DNA from: Lentzea guizhouensis
GTDB lineage: Bacteria > Actinomycetota > Actinomycetes > Mycobacteriales > Pseudonocardiaceae
Direction: 5' to 3'
Length of the DNA: 64,000 nt
NCBI RefSeq assembly: GCF_001701025.1
Contig: NZ_CP016793.1
Span: forward strand, 6,510,001-6,574,000
Both the position numbers and the translations under genes were made by a program. The notes below the pieces were generated by a model. The model made no database searches, was not told the DNA's origin, and saw only the letters and a list, made by a program, of their open reading frames with translations. This document shows positions 56,201 to 61,200 of the stretch, piece by piece. Within the stretch, counting starts at the first letter, position 1. The number at the start of each line of letters is the position of its first letter.

Positions 56201-58296
56201 TCGCTGTCCTCGTCACGGCCGCGCTTGTCGCCGAGGTTGGCGTCCTGCGTCTGCGGCGCCGAACGGGTGTCCCTGTTCGTGTCGCTGTCGGTGTTGGTGT
56301 CCGCGTCGGTGTTGCCGGTGGTGTCGGGGCTCGGCTGCGGTGCCGGGGTGGTGCTCGGCGGCGGTGCGTCGAGCTTGGTGTCGTGCATCGGCGTCTGGCT
56401 GTGCGCGAAGTTCTCGATCAGCCACAGGTGCCGCGGTCGCAGGCCGGGGTCCGTGTCCGGGTTCCTGACGTCGGCGCCCATCATGCCGCCGTCGTCCTTG
56501 TGCACGCCGGAGTTCGTGTCGTGCTGGTTGAAGACGCGCGTCTTGTCGCCGTACTCGTCCGGAACGCCGAGGTAGTGCAGCGTCTCGTGGGCGTAGATCT
56601 CGGCGGGGTCGTTGGGGTTGAAGACGTCCTGGTCGGTGTTGGACTTGCTGTCGCCGACCGTGATGCTGGCGTGCGCGTCCTTCGGGTTGTCGGTGAACTC
56701 GACGTTCAGGTGGAACTGGTCGCCGCTCGGCATGCGGAAACCCTGGTTGAGCAGGTTGTTGACCCCGTCGGCGGTCTTCTGCTTGACCTGCTCGACGACG
56801 TTCGGATCCGCGTTGCCGCCCGGATCGACGTGCATCTTGACCGTGTACTCCTGGACGAAGTTGCCAGGGCTGGTCTCGATGCGGCGCACGTCGTACCGGA
56901 CGGCACCCTTGTAGAAGTCCGGGTTCGACAGCGTGCTGTTGGTCTTGATGTCGCGGATCTCGGTGTCGACCTTGCCGACCTGGGCGCCCTCGCGGCGGTC
57001 CTGCCACGTGCGCGGGTCGACGGGGTCCTTGGGCGCGAACCAGTCGGCGGTCTTCGCCGGGTCGTGCCGCCAGCCCTGGTCGGAGAGGATGTCCGAACCC
57101 TTGTGCGCTGCCGGGGGCCGGGCGGGCGGCGCGCCACCGCTCTTGACGGTGGGCCCGTTGTCCTTCGGCTGCGGAGCGGGAGGGGCCGGGGGTGCCGGTG
57201 GGGCGTCGCTCCTGGGGGCGGGGCGGCTGTCCTGGTTGCCCTTGTCGTTGCCGCTCTTGTCGTTGCCGCCCTTGTCGGTGTCGGGCTTGTTGTCCGCGCT
57301 GGGCTTGGTGTCGCTGTCGAGCTGGCTCTCGCTCTCCGGCGTCACCCACTCCAGGCCGGACCACGTGTTCTTGAGGTCCGGGTCGAACATGGCGCCGAAG
57401 TCGGACTTCTTGACCGCGGGCACGTCGTGCGGCAGGTAGCCGGGGTTGAACCCGAGGTCGAGCCCCTTCGGTTCCATCGCGACCTGCCCGATGATCCCCA
57501 TCGTCGGCGGCAGCTGCGCGTCCGCCAGCGCGTTGGGCCCCGACACGTCCGGCGCCTGCTTCTTGAGCTCGGCCGGCAGCTTGTCTGGTCCGGCCATCGC
57601 GGCCAGCGAGTCGTACTTCTGCGGGATGACGTCGGCGATCTTGTTGATCAGCGCACCGTTCGGCGGCGTGACGATGAACGCGTTGCCGAGCTCACCCTCG
57701 TTCCACCGGGCGTCCGCGGCCGCCTGCACGGTGTCCGGCGTGAGCTGGGCGTCGGAGTCACCGAGCGCCTTCTGCACGCTCTTGGTGTCACGCAACCGCG
57801 GCCCGACCACCGGCACGTCGGTCGGATGCATCTTCATGTCGCCGATGTCCTTCAGCGACACCCCACCGGGCCGCACGTCGACGTCGACGTACACGCCACC
57901 GTTCTTGTTCAGCACCGCGTACCGCGCGATGTCCGAGGCGAGGTTGTACGCGTTCGCCTTGGGATCCTGCGCGGCCTGGTAGACCTGGTTGATCGTGGTG
58001 TCGGTGGTGCCCTCGTTGCGCTTGGCGACGTCGTTGGACAGGTCGTTGACCAGCGAGTCGACATCGGAGTTGATCTCGATGCCGGCGTCCTGCAGCTGCT
58101 GCTTGACCTCCGGGTCCCAGTTGGCGCTCGACCCGTCGGTCCAGAGCGTCGCCTTCCAGTCGCCGTTGGTGTCCTTGACCTGCTGCGCCCACTCCAGCAT
58201 GCCGTTGACGCTGTCGGGCGACGGCGTGTTGCCGAACCAGGCGAAGTGCAGCTCCTTGGGAACGTCGACCTTGCCCTCGTCACCCTTCTTCTGCAC
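38257..58296 (-). CDS. giant multidomain toxin-like protein, main open frame (part of a ~24-kb ESX-linked gene)
   Basis: This open frame gives 6,679 residues. The GTG at 58296 is not a credible start: it has no ribosome site, it falls inside a conserved sequence, and the same frame is open upstream to 59394 without another start codon. Order of modules: TcdB-like glycosyltransferase; metalloprotease 1; DxD glycosyltransferase-like module 1; OTU-like module; a long Ser/Ala/Asp-rich region; a coiled-coil region; metalloprotease 2; six beta-rich modules; a second coiled coil; 21-bp repeats; three helical modules; metalloprotease 3; DxD module 2. The C-terminal ~190 residues continue in another frame. 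Acidic Asp/Thr-rich linkers (DTDADTNTDTD) separate the modules. Gene size, module repetition and a WXG100 neighbour suggest a type-VII-exported toxin. No classical signal peptide or obvious immunity gene is present. Confidence 0.85.
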   Translation of the reverse strand: MQKKGDEGKVDVPKELHFAWFGNTPSPDSVNGMLEWAQQVKDTNGDWKATLWTDGSSANWDPEVKQQLQDAGIEINSDVDSLVNDLSNDVAKRNEGTTDTTINQVYQAAQDPKANAYNLASDIARYAVLNKNGGVYVDVDVRPGGVSLKDIGDMKMHPTDVPVVGPRLRDTKSVQKALGDSDAQLTPDTVQAAADARWNEGELGNAFIVTPPNGALINKIADVIPQKYDSLAAMAGPDKLPAELKKQAPDVSGPNALADAQLPPTMGIIGQVAMEPKGLDLGFNPGYLPHDVPAVKKSDFGAMFDPDLKNTWSGLEWVTPESESQLDSDTKPSADNKPDTDKGGNDKSGNDKGNQDSRPAPRSDAPPAPPAPPAPQPKDNGPTVKSGGAPPARPPAAHKGSDILSDQGWRHDPAKTADWFAPKDPVDPRTWQDRREGAQVGKVDTEIRDIKTNSTLSNPDFYKGAVRYDVRRIETSPGNFVQEYTVKMHVDPGGNADPNVVEQVKQKTADGVNNLLNQGFRMPSGDQFHLNVEFTDNPKDAHASITVGDSKSNTDQDVFNPNDPAEIYAHETLHYLGVPDEYGDKTRVFNQHDTNSGVHKDDGGMMGADVRNPDTDPGLRPRHLWLIENFAHSQTPMHDTKLDAPPPSTTPAPQPSPDTTGNTDADTNTDSDTNRDTRSAPQTQDANLGDKRGRDEDSDTDEHTSKRPNTTDAQYTGPQPGSSTVDDSAMDVDSDTEVDQNPRYEADGNVDQDTQTDALVDQLNNMSITDVDVNAKYNEAFAKLGEGKIDLPTKDNYLAKLKENVENGNPPSFVVNMIVGHGGLGDIEAVIDSITKDAGDLKENMVFVVGVNGKSGDAQAMAAAIDNANAKISGRPEPIALVQLDPIPDTGKFPYGDMRNQTMNSAANKFAVGAMAGKGTHPYLSIQDFDTGSRQVPSGKDIFTHFTESMNPEEGGPIRPLTYSGGYRVGDPKQLVADVQTRIDNAREKAADLPQKKREAEIKKLDKAQAEIQKPDFPQRFEQAMKNDMDARARQGDTHPLLPYGPEPNLFIDAVVPIVDPNVKFSDGTAEFNGLSQSMNEFAANEIVEIHTNQLPPNVNPDADPDLVAHDVQQGIATDADTNRNAYRGETFSTDFVDGAVATDLSRLALGFAETGGKSWPQSHVNLTNVPNRFFGGDPAPDATPQEIAQADKAAKKDVSFATIREDFKGKDHNAREALTKKDVSYNKETGEFTVEGGWNPSKEDAKHLGWQDKNSLNTAISAPLPDGSGYAGIDPEKSPAADTDADTNTDTDAAMDVDTDAQNDVDPNAHIHPETKQHKTASALNIALSDNNSNVQRTFGQLQFEVLPDAGPPRPDGLFNAVHSELSKPEPVKGKGRSKVSAPPDSAVELRENTVKKGWTASPDITSQIAEFRQQHGIENGHLVNAFAEPGPTPAANVPDSYKGGGGNTEVDNTGTPGAELNPDQRAEQDAKDKAAKDADNAVAAKAEELAGRVLATELKRPIVVHNPDGSVKQQFDPFVDRPKPDAKPKAQKPGVPIHVTAEPNANGKTSYSPFTPANNAGPSASRRAPAAENTNSTNSSNDTDSKQSRPAPSRPAPSLPGSFPTDTDTNANTNADNGADNNADNVDRPLGTHLPNLDNVGLVESVLRSAAFQNAPVPNASPLVGRGDVQSTVDSIVADVQQNPQTYDFPGLNPNGLSNWVAGQLSPAALAKFHPDLEPNTPGISADAKVQQWRDAVANDLQNGSSKRWQVVNAGLDAKTTSKGDLDVVNHVTGQVTANGAVPTSADLVTKGLQTPAWNDSQVGKHLPAAIAQALDVQLVVDDNGVRTTHGPANAPQVQVSSQNGAFGALGGPTPQEVRAGMEAWLGGKSAAEVSKTVGDLYRGRQDEGLYLAAQKTQLIKRAAEHPAGPQGFVNDLMERSADLQTRIDAAKVKTTWKPEALQTKDQRAQEAARKQQIATLTDLRNSTDSQIQTVKAEGQRAGITHVLDSYVAGPNADGLEKLGPNVLTQLDAHLTQQIAAAERAGFDASELKALQERVQNEPVARRVLAQAALRGLDGLNTQLEDAKEALQNYRDGKAANTGLNGLFNRMFGPGVDTSVDFDQKIAEAEALVRQAEHQLSFANDPDYTNRFGKAADLHQKMLKLEQIRENIEQSTERRHAIEEQLREAQERREALQQQMNQDTAESDVDSMSAADPDADAQPEGPELTLRQEHAAFKASLYGKSAAELGDLAAQYAHNPDRSYEIDQMTRYQEIAQKPGGLQQHLRDLQNEIGATRQQVGDLKRVSDVLPDALKTELMRTDQAQREAEQQRLTQHQRQLDNELQQLQYDRTDALTTYALNLPADPDAPGWQSVSPQDVELIENHVTDLIRDARVGGVPTPELDRLFDTVRDIRISDSGPVPSNDPAPADSDGSSDSASVQSDPDVQEHAQEQAQTAAQDQPAPAAEPRPEPQPQPRPFMQDPSARPAHPDLDLVVPGGFGPVQEGTPRRSFEASLYGLDTPALRDLQQTYARDADRSAVIAAMTDVSRNAAPPAVYDQRTKIAKEGLAKAEAARTMWNASDLVPNSLKTQSMLDEQAARRESADRQVQYYRGRVHQLTANRTASLTAHALQLPADPNAPGWRQFGNADIAAVQIHVEQQVRDAQAGGHPTGHLTDFLDFTQQLREERAQQDTRPAPSAETDAPKIKSGGAPPPMTPPTAESHQGKDVITDESWRHDPARTADWFAPANPADPSTWADRRADAHVRTVDVVVHDVRTDSTPADIKSYQGLINYDLRRIETSPGNFVQEYTVKVHVDPAAGVTPDMVAQVKENAANGVNSVLNQGFRLPSGDQFHLNLEFTDNKADAHTSVKVDASVANPDQTHWGPDTSPEVLAHETLHYLGVPDEYSDSSRVFQQHDTNSGVHEDDGGLMGSDVHLPDPGVRPRHLWLVERTANSQVMVPDTTLEPAGPATVPPPAGWTPPGTGTTTTPVPEAAPNSDADSRPMPPRPTPNPVVPMTTLAPQPVGQVPGTNLPSFFQDNRALGSITPTGVRGADAVVNEIQGIKPDDAARIKAALETDFESFLGGGRNFQVKIGGSWFEANVRAEMQADTAKAATDTPDTKVDKNYQAAASTSTTNTIATSNDVGASVTAGTAMGPYGSLGGKAALATPAVSQATTNSITEQRAIKSGEGSKKLTVPVSFEITVTDASGNPKQFATLSTGPDVTLQIPADLSTIVDSGKSSAAVTPPDAQWGAKVENAVPEAVVVENSAKAFADVAAKLHPSITKVGSPGREALQNFLSPTSIRTNLPAMLGGFVTSPDLVSPHASKGAAVQMTATLKDAKLVGTHDSAALDLKDTSAWGSSVSASTKTGFDVTAGVGGNIGVPGQVGGTVGGTLTYSSRTAEGVNAGSSTSRKTGIGVKNETGLYEVTAEVEVRTPAGDSVKIPVTTHMRMGLHEAGAAGLPTPDGTRNTTTDPDTAGTKFLPPYVADTLAAGNAKVGEFTPAAKVQGQVEGALRNLPGFEKFLPQWNNPDANPRSSKGQGYADVAEQLANQRKLTANLSPAALRANMDSLLGPGVQVQLKNSGKTTNTYVNVTVKAKLTNPKHLGQADARPVSDSTTTGPKLDANTSTTKGWTGGVQGRVTIPVKTGVASLSPSPQVGASYSHSWTDKTTAGPAVSGTSSNPGSADAQVFQQDVEFEVEITSFTRPRAWVRNIVPGAPGFHSPEPKTVAKTGAGLEKIDGKVNLWVSDSSTLANDPGDGFKPGDPEPKQLKDSPTVKDLLNPKGARPKSPEFLNVEAVANTTALRDQAIDALNRAAGGDSALTVPGTAARAQIDKMFTPENVKANLQRLIETGVQEQGLKYDRRVTDRSGAIGMSVKLGDAKLVSISDTTGADNSVSGGYKAGESSSTSRSVDLTAGVNVPVRPNVTPPPAGQPTAPSGSGGAAVTGKITPWSDTKTESNEIGGNVDRGKTTPGDARTVLVQIDAEFTIVGESRAGNFVHGGTPHAAGVTVTMPKSVFVRVTEDVARELGALPTVAPNVPKPDFPELAPPAAVAAHEPGALGLSNVESVPDLSGVVSNLTTELSAKTKKFGSDSLIPDSVLKDSMSNLQRIVDLNSPTSVKAMIDSALDGGVPLLVHQPGTFGKDSYQVTLRAKAETPRFDTLVNDGVDMTHNVGGSRKESDGQGRGTGWGVGVRAPGLASPGSANPKVSGTAGVSVGANIGGSTSSSVTNSVSESFSHSRTASGPAARYTVPVEFELVVEKGSKVVAEAKSGTQEMVVRTHADNQKIAGGPAPQAYMSAASRRGSEFGTPDATFAFQQDSRATQLPPTASVENLRGAKDLREAAVKALTEAGAGKGLTGKGTGALNSLLSTLSPENLQPHLPSMLSGPLTVPGLHEAALTFGQDADVKVYAKLVNPRLDALSDGVKIDNPLTTRTSETSSEAKVSETADVSVGLAQGSAAIKQGAPGDTVNVGTGGVEARHAGEDSAAVSGGPAQAQGGNLKPAEASRSGLVQFDVEYRVVATIGGKTGVVDLTVPGSAGVRLPAVEAETLLRHEFGDSLKDAQTEVKTAADDWRTAEKEVESARHEAQDAINSSAAVLARTDQPLGAAATALNTAIEAHVNAQSQAQVLEMTYNGAVADVAATRSTIQELTPQISSLSLEALATKDALDDAQLAGAPQPELDRLAAEANAAHNALTAAQQQLSDAHTRLDVQRGAAVSARADVQAHQQVVADAAAARAVAEEAHRELADERAAAEQKIKDAETKLDEARRAADAKQQQWWDAKAKVDREVDAFNTAAAAQTPPAPPAPPAPPTAPQRCPPRRQRRPPRRQRRPPRRQRRPPAHGAARRAVTPVSARPESSAAGSSRAVPEPSADTHRSRPAPVAPPSAPADTSAAASPAATAPDTIAPDTTPADADVPPTDPQTVVNDQLAALTADAMATAPQAAQDVRNSLVSNPDTFLHADSGLKLLQASVVLDQRTDQVAALIDQHGLEAVAKAFNTEFGRPIIETQQFQDFPALDTDTRRAAFDNWAHGLWGTINGLGSDADTTASEFFNHDKGYNRATNFAQQAADQALLGNPELSQAVADRPYTGGDRSEWVYRVFSDAGLINGDGSDKASDFTALVDEHRDTLQGGLGRPITPDMTTELRASLVEMYLLDNDLEADTDATTAQPSTSTTTWTPPSAPPPTEQNTPAEASTADRDTGTTDVDDPDAHDPDADVTTEADTQLAALTADAMSTAPSLIRSVQASLENNPGKFVHAEAGLHLLRASTVLHTRTNAVAAMIEQHGLEAVTKAFNKAFERPVIETEQIESFDTGGRPAFDNWAMGLWGTIVHLPFHLQGADYLASEFFNHDKGFNRATNFVQKVAQKELFGGPDIADDVRDNPYAGTSTADQAAWVYQRLSTTGLIQGDGTDTASGFTAQVTENSAVLQQGLGVEVTPRLTAQLRQQLVDMMLLENDIPTPPSAPATEVDTQLAALTTDAMANATPLMREVEAALRDNPGRFVHAQAGTHLLHASVVLHTRGNEIAALVDQHGLEAVTKAFNQRFERPVIETEQIESFATGGRPAFTSWSQNLWATIENLPADKRTPDHVAAEFFNHDKGYNRATNFAQKEAEKAVLGSPELAQGVAEHPYTGSTTADQAAWVFQRLDEADVLRGDGTDTATEFTAKVEQHAAELNVDPRVIPGLRHELVEMFLLDNDMPNPSAPPQQQWTPGLPPADNPNPLHSTEASAPWFDPRQPVSSQDIADARATTPATSWVRGEDGGVMNTTTVGPDGIKMQAWRSPIAYDNRVMNVNGVDVRDFTVRLHLENGTPEVQERTRQGVEELYNQGYRLPSGEQFHVTVEFTDNPNDAHATVEVSAAGGRANQLVWPADTDPRRLAHEVGHFLGLRDEYFEPGAVKPIFQHQDGRGRVVGDDSPMTAGIDAADAHLKPRHLQLVEDRMKALASVTKPTTEHDQGGAQAPDMPPKRRRDAEPGSSSKRVRNDGHVYDDSQVPQLVEAMEDVAVAEQDVQMADPEPAQVTLDNAHGVQNAAFENLANGQTLTPITAANYLDRTRQGIEDGQPPSFVVSMIVRASDLGDLDNVINSVMNGAGDANVAFVLGVNAGTQAEIDAAMATAQATIDNRQEPIALASVVHGRSGFKYGETRNSTLNSNAHKFAVHALAANGTHPYVSVMDFDDSSRITRSGEHAFAHVRNLMAGDPEIREDVPQPSRPLLVGGGYRLTETQAKLKQDTINRIDNDTSLSQETRDAYVARVTDEFIAGVVHDIDADMRARRNQAAIHPLLPYTPEPNLFFDALVPLADPEVKFGDGGAEFGKLGKKLNEFYANEIAQLHDSHDPKQHAADVQRVKVDVQNNRHPVRGEGFVADFVDGDTGTDVSRMAYGKIKEGNISQSHTILSTVPDRLYLDKAAKKGTSPADVRAELNNPDAAYAFTEPLREPRGAETKNSGWQPGKPMDGNLGGLQRNKLNAAVSAPMPAPFTHAPSDQPPVRPAGKPEHPRPAAAAEAGAVVGGPAAPRAAARGPRAGGVGPRHRHVTAPAAPVAGRAQPADPAAHHRGRPVLGGRAGREHAGGGAAGPGHHQRGGEPGPDGGGGEPHRRPPDAPRPPLRRAGGEHQLAGAPGRGREQRRRQRPQPARPDDRDAAERERADPPAGPADGAARAVRRHGTARHPRAGSRPAEWSGDLPAALRML
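38268..38830 (-). CDS. C-terminal tail of the giant protein, in a shifted frame
   Basis: About 190 residues in a different minus frame (AQPQQPKPVPLSAGLQHHERQ, ending QVTYRRL). The main frame breaks at about 38830-38840, where GCGCCCAGCC would need one more base (CGC GCC CAG) to continue. Compositional and proline-rich continuity (KPEHPR, then AQPQQPKP) shows they belong together. VDGLYSAVAQVV, HLYGALVENINWRV and APHDIHVLEVVLPNG resemble an OTU-like fold, but a catalytic Cys is not seen. An indel error or a real truncation are both possible. Confidence 0.75.
38900..40140 (-). other. DxD glycosyltransferase-like module, copy 2
   Basis: Starts SFVVSMIVRASDLGDLDNVI and contains HPYVSVMDFDDSSR (DFD near residue 6163), HPLLPYTPEPNLFFDALVPL and DFVDGDTGTDVSRMAYG. 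It matches copy 1 (54.5-55.9 kb) over its whole length. The DxD after a beta strand suggests a GT-A fold using a metal and a nucleotide sugar. No named family is certain. Confidence 0.6.
40480..41150 (-). other. metzincin-like metalloprotease module, copy 3
   Basis: AHEVGHFLGLRDEY (first His near residue 5868) is an HExxHxxGxxD zinc site with the third ligand Asp, as in snapalysin-type proteases. The preceding strand region (YRLPSGEQFHVTVEFTDNP) and the tail LKPRHLQLVE are shared with copies 1 and 2, but this copy is the most divergent. Confidence 0.78.
41225..43575 (-). repeat. three tandem helical modules of about 240 residues
   Basis: Copies at 42850-43575, 41955-42685 and 41225-41945 share TQLAALTADAM, IDQHGLEAVAKAFN, FDNWAHGLWGTI, SEFFNHDKGYNRATNFAQ and SLVEMYLLDND. 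They differ moderately. The fold is predicted to be all-helical. I do not recognise a known domain; the invariant HDKG-N-R residues could be a functional site. Confidence 0.85.
43820..43900 (-). repeat. 21-bp tandem repeat
   Basis: The plus-strand unit CGTTGCCGACGAGGCGGGCGG (21 bases, 7 codons) occurs three to four times in a row. In the main frame it gives PPRRQRR; in another frame it gives PPASSAT, which looks more like the proline/serine linkers elsewhere. Two indels flanking the repeat are possible. Confidence 0.8.
43960..44690 (-). other. coiled-coil region II of the giant protein
   Basis: About 240 residues rich in Ala, Glu, Gln and Lys with heptad spacing (AEKEVESARHEAQDAINSSA, EEAHRELADERAAAEQKIKD, AETKLDEARRAADAKQQQW). 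It separates the beta-rich modules from the linker and helical modules and may form a rod or stalk. Confidence 0.75.
44690..49270 (-). repeat. about six beta-rich modules in tandem
   Basis: Approximate modules: 48640-49270, 47900-48590, 46990-47900, 46260-46990, 45470-46160 and 44690-45370. Most contain a helix-rich start, the motif L-S-P-x2-L/I-R-x-N-L-P-x-M-L-x-G, a V-x-V-x-A-x-L-x-(N/D)-(P/A)-x-L strand, a Ser/Gly-rich stretch and a V-x-F-E-(V/I)-x-(V/I) strand. They are diverged copies of one unit. They may be structural or delivery repeats; no known domain is identified. Confidence 0.75.
49480..50190 (-). other. metzincin-like metalloprotease module, copy 2
   Basis: AHETLHYLGVPDEYSD (first His near residue 2877) is an HExxHxxGxxD zinc site. 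A Met-turn-like GGLMGSDV follows, and the module ends RPRHLWLVE. It is close to copy 1 over about 230 residues, starting SWRHDPARTADWFAP. Confidence 0.82.
50500..52650 (-). other. coiled-coil region I with two copies of a 'SLYG' helical unit
   Basis: Long amphipathic helices (LEQIRENIEQSTERRHAIEE, QLREAQERREALQQQ) are followed by two related units. Each begins FKASLYGKSAAELGDLAAQY or FEASLYGLDTPALRDLQQTY and ends with LPADPDAPGW. Similar helical-plus-SLYG segments are not known to me. Confidence 0.6.
54490..55870 (-). other. DxD glycosyltransferase-like module, copy 1
   Basis: Starts SFVVNMIVGHGGLGDIEAVI and includes HPYLSIQDFDTGSR (DFD at residues 928-930), HPLLPYGPEPNLFIDAVVPI and DFVDGAVATDLSRLALG. 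The whole module recurs at 38.9-40.1 kb. GT-A-like by the DxD and its position after a strand; the family is uncertain. Confidence 0.6.
56390..57100 (-). other. metzincin-like metalloprotease module, copy 1
   Basis: AHETLHYLGVPDEYGD with His 570, Glu 571, His 574 and Asp 580 (numbered from 58296) is an HExxHxxGxxD site. A Met-turn-like GGMMGADV follows and the end is RPRHLWLIE. The N-terminal part (GWRHDPAKTADWFAPKDP) marks its border. Confidence 0.82.
57400..58296 (-). other. TcdA/TcdB-like toxin glycosyltransferase module
   Basis: Shows ELHFAWFGNTPSPDSV, SDIARYAVLNKNGG and YVDVDVRPGG with the metal-binding DxD at residues 138-140. This S-D-x2-R-Y-x2-L-x3-G-G-x-Y-x-D-x-D pattern is typical of toxin glycosyltransferases such as TcdB (GT44) and related sugar-transferring toxins that modify host or rival proteins. 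Upstream, NRLKGTDVGAELQQHYDAAV continues in the same frame without a start codon. Confidence 0.8.
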
Positions 58297-61200
58297 CGCA
58301 GCGTCGTAGTGCTGCTGCAGCTCCGCGCCGACGTCCGTCCCCTTGAGACGGTTGATGAGGATGCGCGCCTTGGCCGGGTTGCCGGTGTTGACGGCGGTGT
58401 CGATCTCGGCCTTGACGGCGGGGACGTCGATGGTGGCGGGGTCGGGGGTGGTCTTGAGGAGGTTGACCCAGGGGTTGTTGTTCGGCGCTGGGGTGGGGTT
58501 CGGGGCTGGGTTCGGGTTTGCGTTTGTGACCGGGGGTGGCGTCTTGCCCTTGTCGACCAGGCCCTTGATGAAGTCGAGGCCGAGCCACTTCTTGAGCTTG
58601 GCCCGCTTGCCGCCCTTGCCGTCGGGTCGCGTCTGGGCCTGGAAGTTCGAGGCGGCCGGGTTGGAACGCGGGATGACGTTGGGGTTCGGGTTGGTGCTGG
58701 GGGACGGGGTGTTGGGTGACGGTTGGCGTGGGGTTTGGGTGGGGAGATGACGGTGGCCACGAAGACGTCGGGGTGACGTTCGGGTGATGGCGGGGCGGGT
58801 TGGCGCCGCTGGGGCGGGCGGGACTGGTGGGCGGTGGGTGTTGGGTTGGGCGCCGGGTTGGGTTGGCGTGAAGTTCTGGTTGGGCGCCGGGTTCGGGTTG
58901 GTCGCCGGGGCGGGAGCCGGGTTCGGGTTCGGACCGGGCGCAGGGGTGGGGTTCGGCGACGCGGGGTTGGGCGTCGGTTGGGTGCCGGCTCGGCGTGTTC
59001 TGGTTGGGCGCAGGGTTCGGCGTGCTGGTGTTCGGCGCCGGGCTCGGGGTGTTGGGCGCGGGGTTCGCCGGCGGAACGTTCGTCGGCTGGTTGACCGGCG
59101 GCGTGTTCGTGTCGGGCCCAGGCTTCGGCTGGGCGGGCGGAGGCGTGTTCGCGTTGAGGTTCGGCGACGCGGTGTTGGGCGCCGGTGAGGGCGTGTTGGC
59201 CGGCGGGGTGTTGGTGTTGGGCGCTGGGGTGTTGACGGGCGGCGTGTTGGGGTTGGGCGCGGGAGTGTTCACCGGCGGGGTGCTCGGGGTGGGCGAGGGC
59301 GCGTTGGCCGGTGGCGTGTTGGGGTTCGGCGCCGGTGAGGGGTTGGGCGTGGGGGACGGCGTGTTCACCGGTGGGGTGTTCGCCGCGGGGGTGTTCACCG
59401 GAGGCGCGCTGGGGGTCGGCGCCGGTGAGGTGACTGGAGGCGCGCTCGGGGTAGGCGAGGGCGTGTTGACCGGTGGGGTGTTGACCGGCGGCGCGACAGG
59501 CGGTGGCGTCGGTGCGGGCCGCGGCTGAGCGGGCGGCGGCGTGTTGGCGCTGGGGTTGGAGTTCGGGTTCGGCGACGTGTTGGCCGGGGGAACGTTCGTC
59601 GACGGCGGGGTCGTGGACGGTGCGTTGGGCGGCGGGTTCGTCGAGGGGGCGTTGGTCGACGGGGTGTTGACCGGCGGGGTGGTCGCTGGGGGAGTGTTCG
59701 TCGACGGGGGATTGACCGGAGGCGTGCTGGGCGGCGGGGTGTTGGCCGGGGGCGTGTTCGGCGTCGGCGACGGGGTGTTCGACGTGGGCGTCGGCGAAGG
59801 GGAGTTCGGGGTCGGCGACGGCACGTTCGTGCTCGGCATCGGCGACGGAGCCGTTGCCTTGGGCGGCGGCGTGTTCGCCGGTGGGGTGTTGCTCGGCGGC
59901 GTGTTGGCCGCAGGCGGGTTGGCCGAGGGAGTGTTGGTCGACGGGGCGTTGGTCGACGGGGCGCTGGTCGAGGGAGTGCTGCTCGACGGAGCGTTCGTCG
60001 AGGGGGTGCTGCTCGGCGGGGTGTTCGCCGAAGGCGTGCTCGTCGGCGGGGCGCTGGTCGACGGGGTGTTGAGCGGCGGTGCCACCGGAGGTGCGGTCGG
60101 TGCAGGACGCGACTGAGCAGGCGGGGTGGTCGCGTTGGACGACGGCGTGTTGGACGACGGGGTGTTCGACGGCGGCGTGTTGGTGGCCGGCGTGGGGGTG
60201 GGCGTCGCGGCGCCGGGCGTCGGCGATGGAGCGCCGGGCGTCGGCGATGGGGTGCCAGGCGTCGGCGATGGCATGCCGGGCGTTGGCGATGGCGTGCCGG
60301 GCTTGCCCGATGGCGTGTTCGAGGCCGGAGGGGGCGTCGAAGGCGCGTTTGAGGACGGGTGTTGGACGTGTTTGGAGAAGGCGTGGTCGTCGACGGCGTT
60401 GAGGCGGAAGGCGGACGTCGACGGCGTGGAGGTGGAAGGCGCGGACGTCGACGGCGTGGAGGTGGAAGGAGGCGGCACCGGTGGGCGGTGAAGCTCGACC
60501 TCGGGGTGGCGGTGGGTTGAGGTCGACGAAGGTGGGCCTTCGTGATGGTGCTGTCGGGGTGGGGGCTTCGGGCGTCGAAGACGCCCTTGCCGGCGCCGGG
60601 GTGGGGTGCCGAACTTGTTGCCGCCGCGTTCGCCGCCTGCGGTGCTCGGGTGGCGCCGGGGCCATGGGTGGGGCCATGCCGGCTGCGGGTGGGGTGGAGC
60701 CGAGGGCGCCTGGGGTGGAGGGGACGCCGCCGCGGGGTGCTCCGGATGCGGGTGGGGTGGTGCCCGGTTGAGAACCCGGTGTGGAACCCGGAGCCGAGCC
60801 AGGGGTTGCACCCGGACCGGTGCCGGGCACGGAACCGGAAGTGCCGGGCACAGAACCGGAAGTGCCGGGCACAGAACCGGAAGTGCCGGGTGCGGAACCG
60901 GAAGTGCCGGGCACGGAACCAGGGCCGGAGCCGGGCACGGAGCCAGGAGAGCCGGGAGTCGAGCCGAAGGACCCCGGGATCGTCGGCTTCGGAGCCGGCG
61001 GTGGGGTGGAGGAAGAGGAAGGCGGGGCCTTCGTGATCGTGCTGTCGGGCGTGCCGGGCTTGGGGGCGTCGAAGATGCCCTTGGAGCCGCCGGGGCCGCC
61101 GAACTTGTTGCCGCCTCGTTCGCCGCCTGCGCCCGCGCCGGGGGTGGCGCCGCCCATCGGGGCGCCTGCCATCGGGCACCGCCCACGCCGCCCACGGAGG

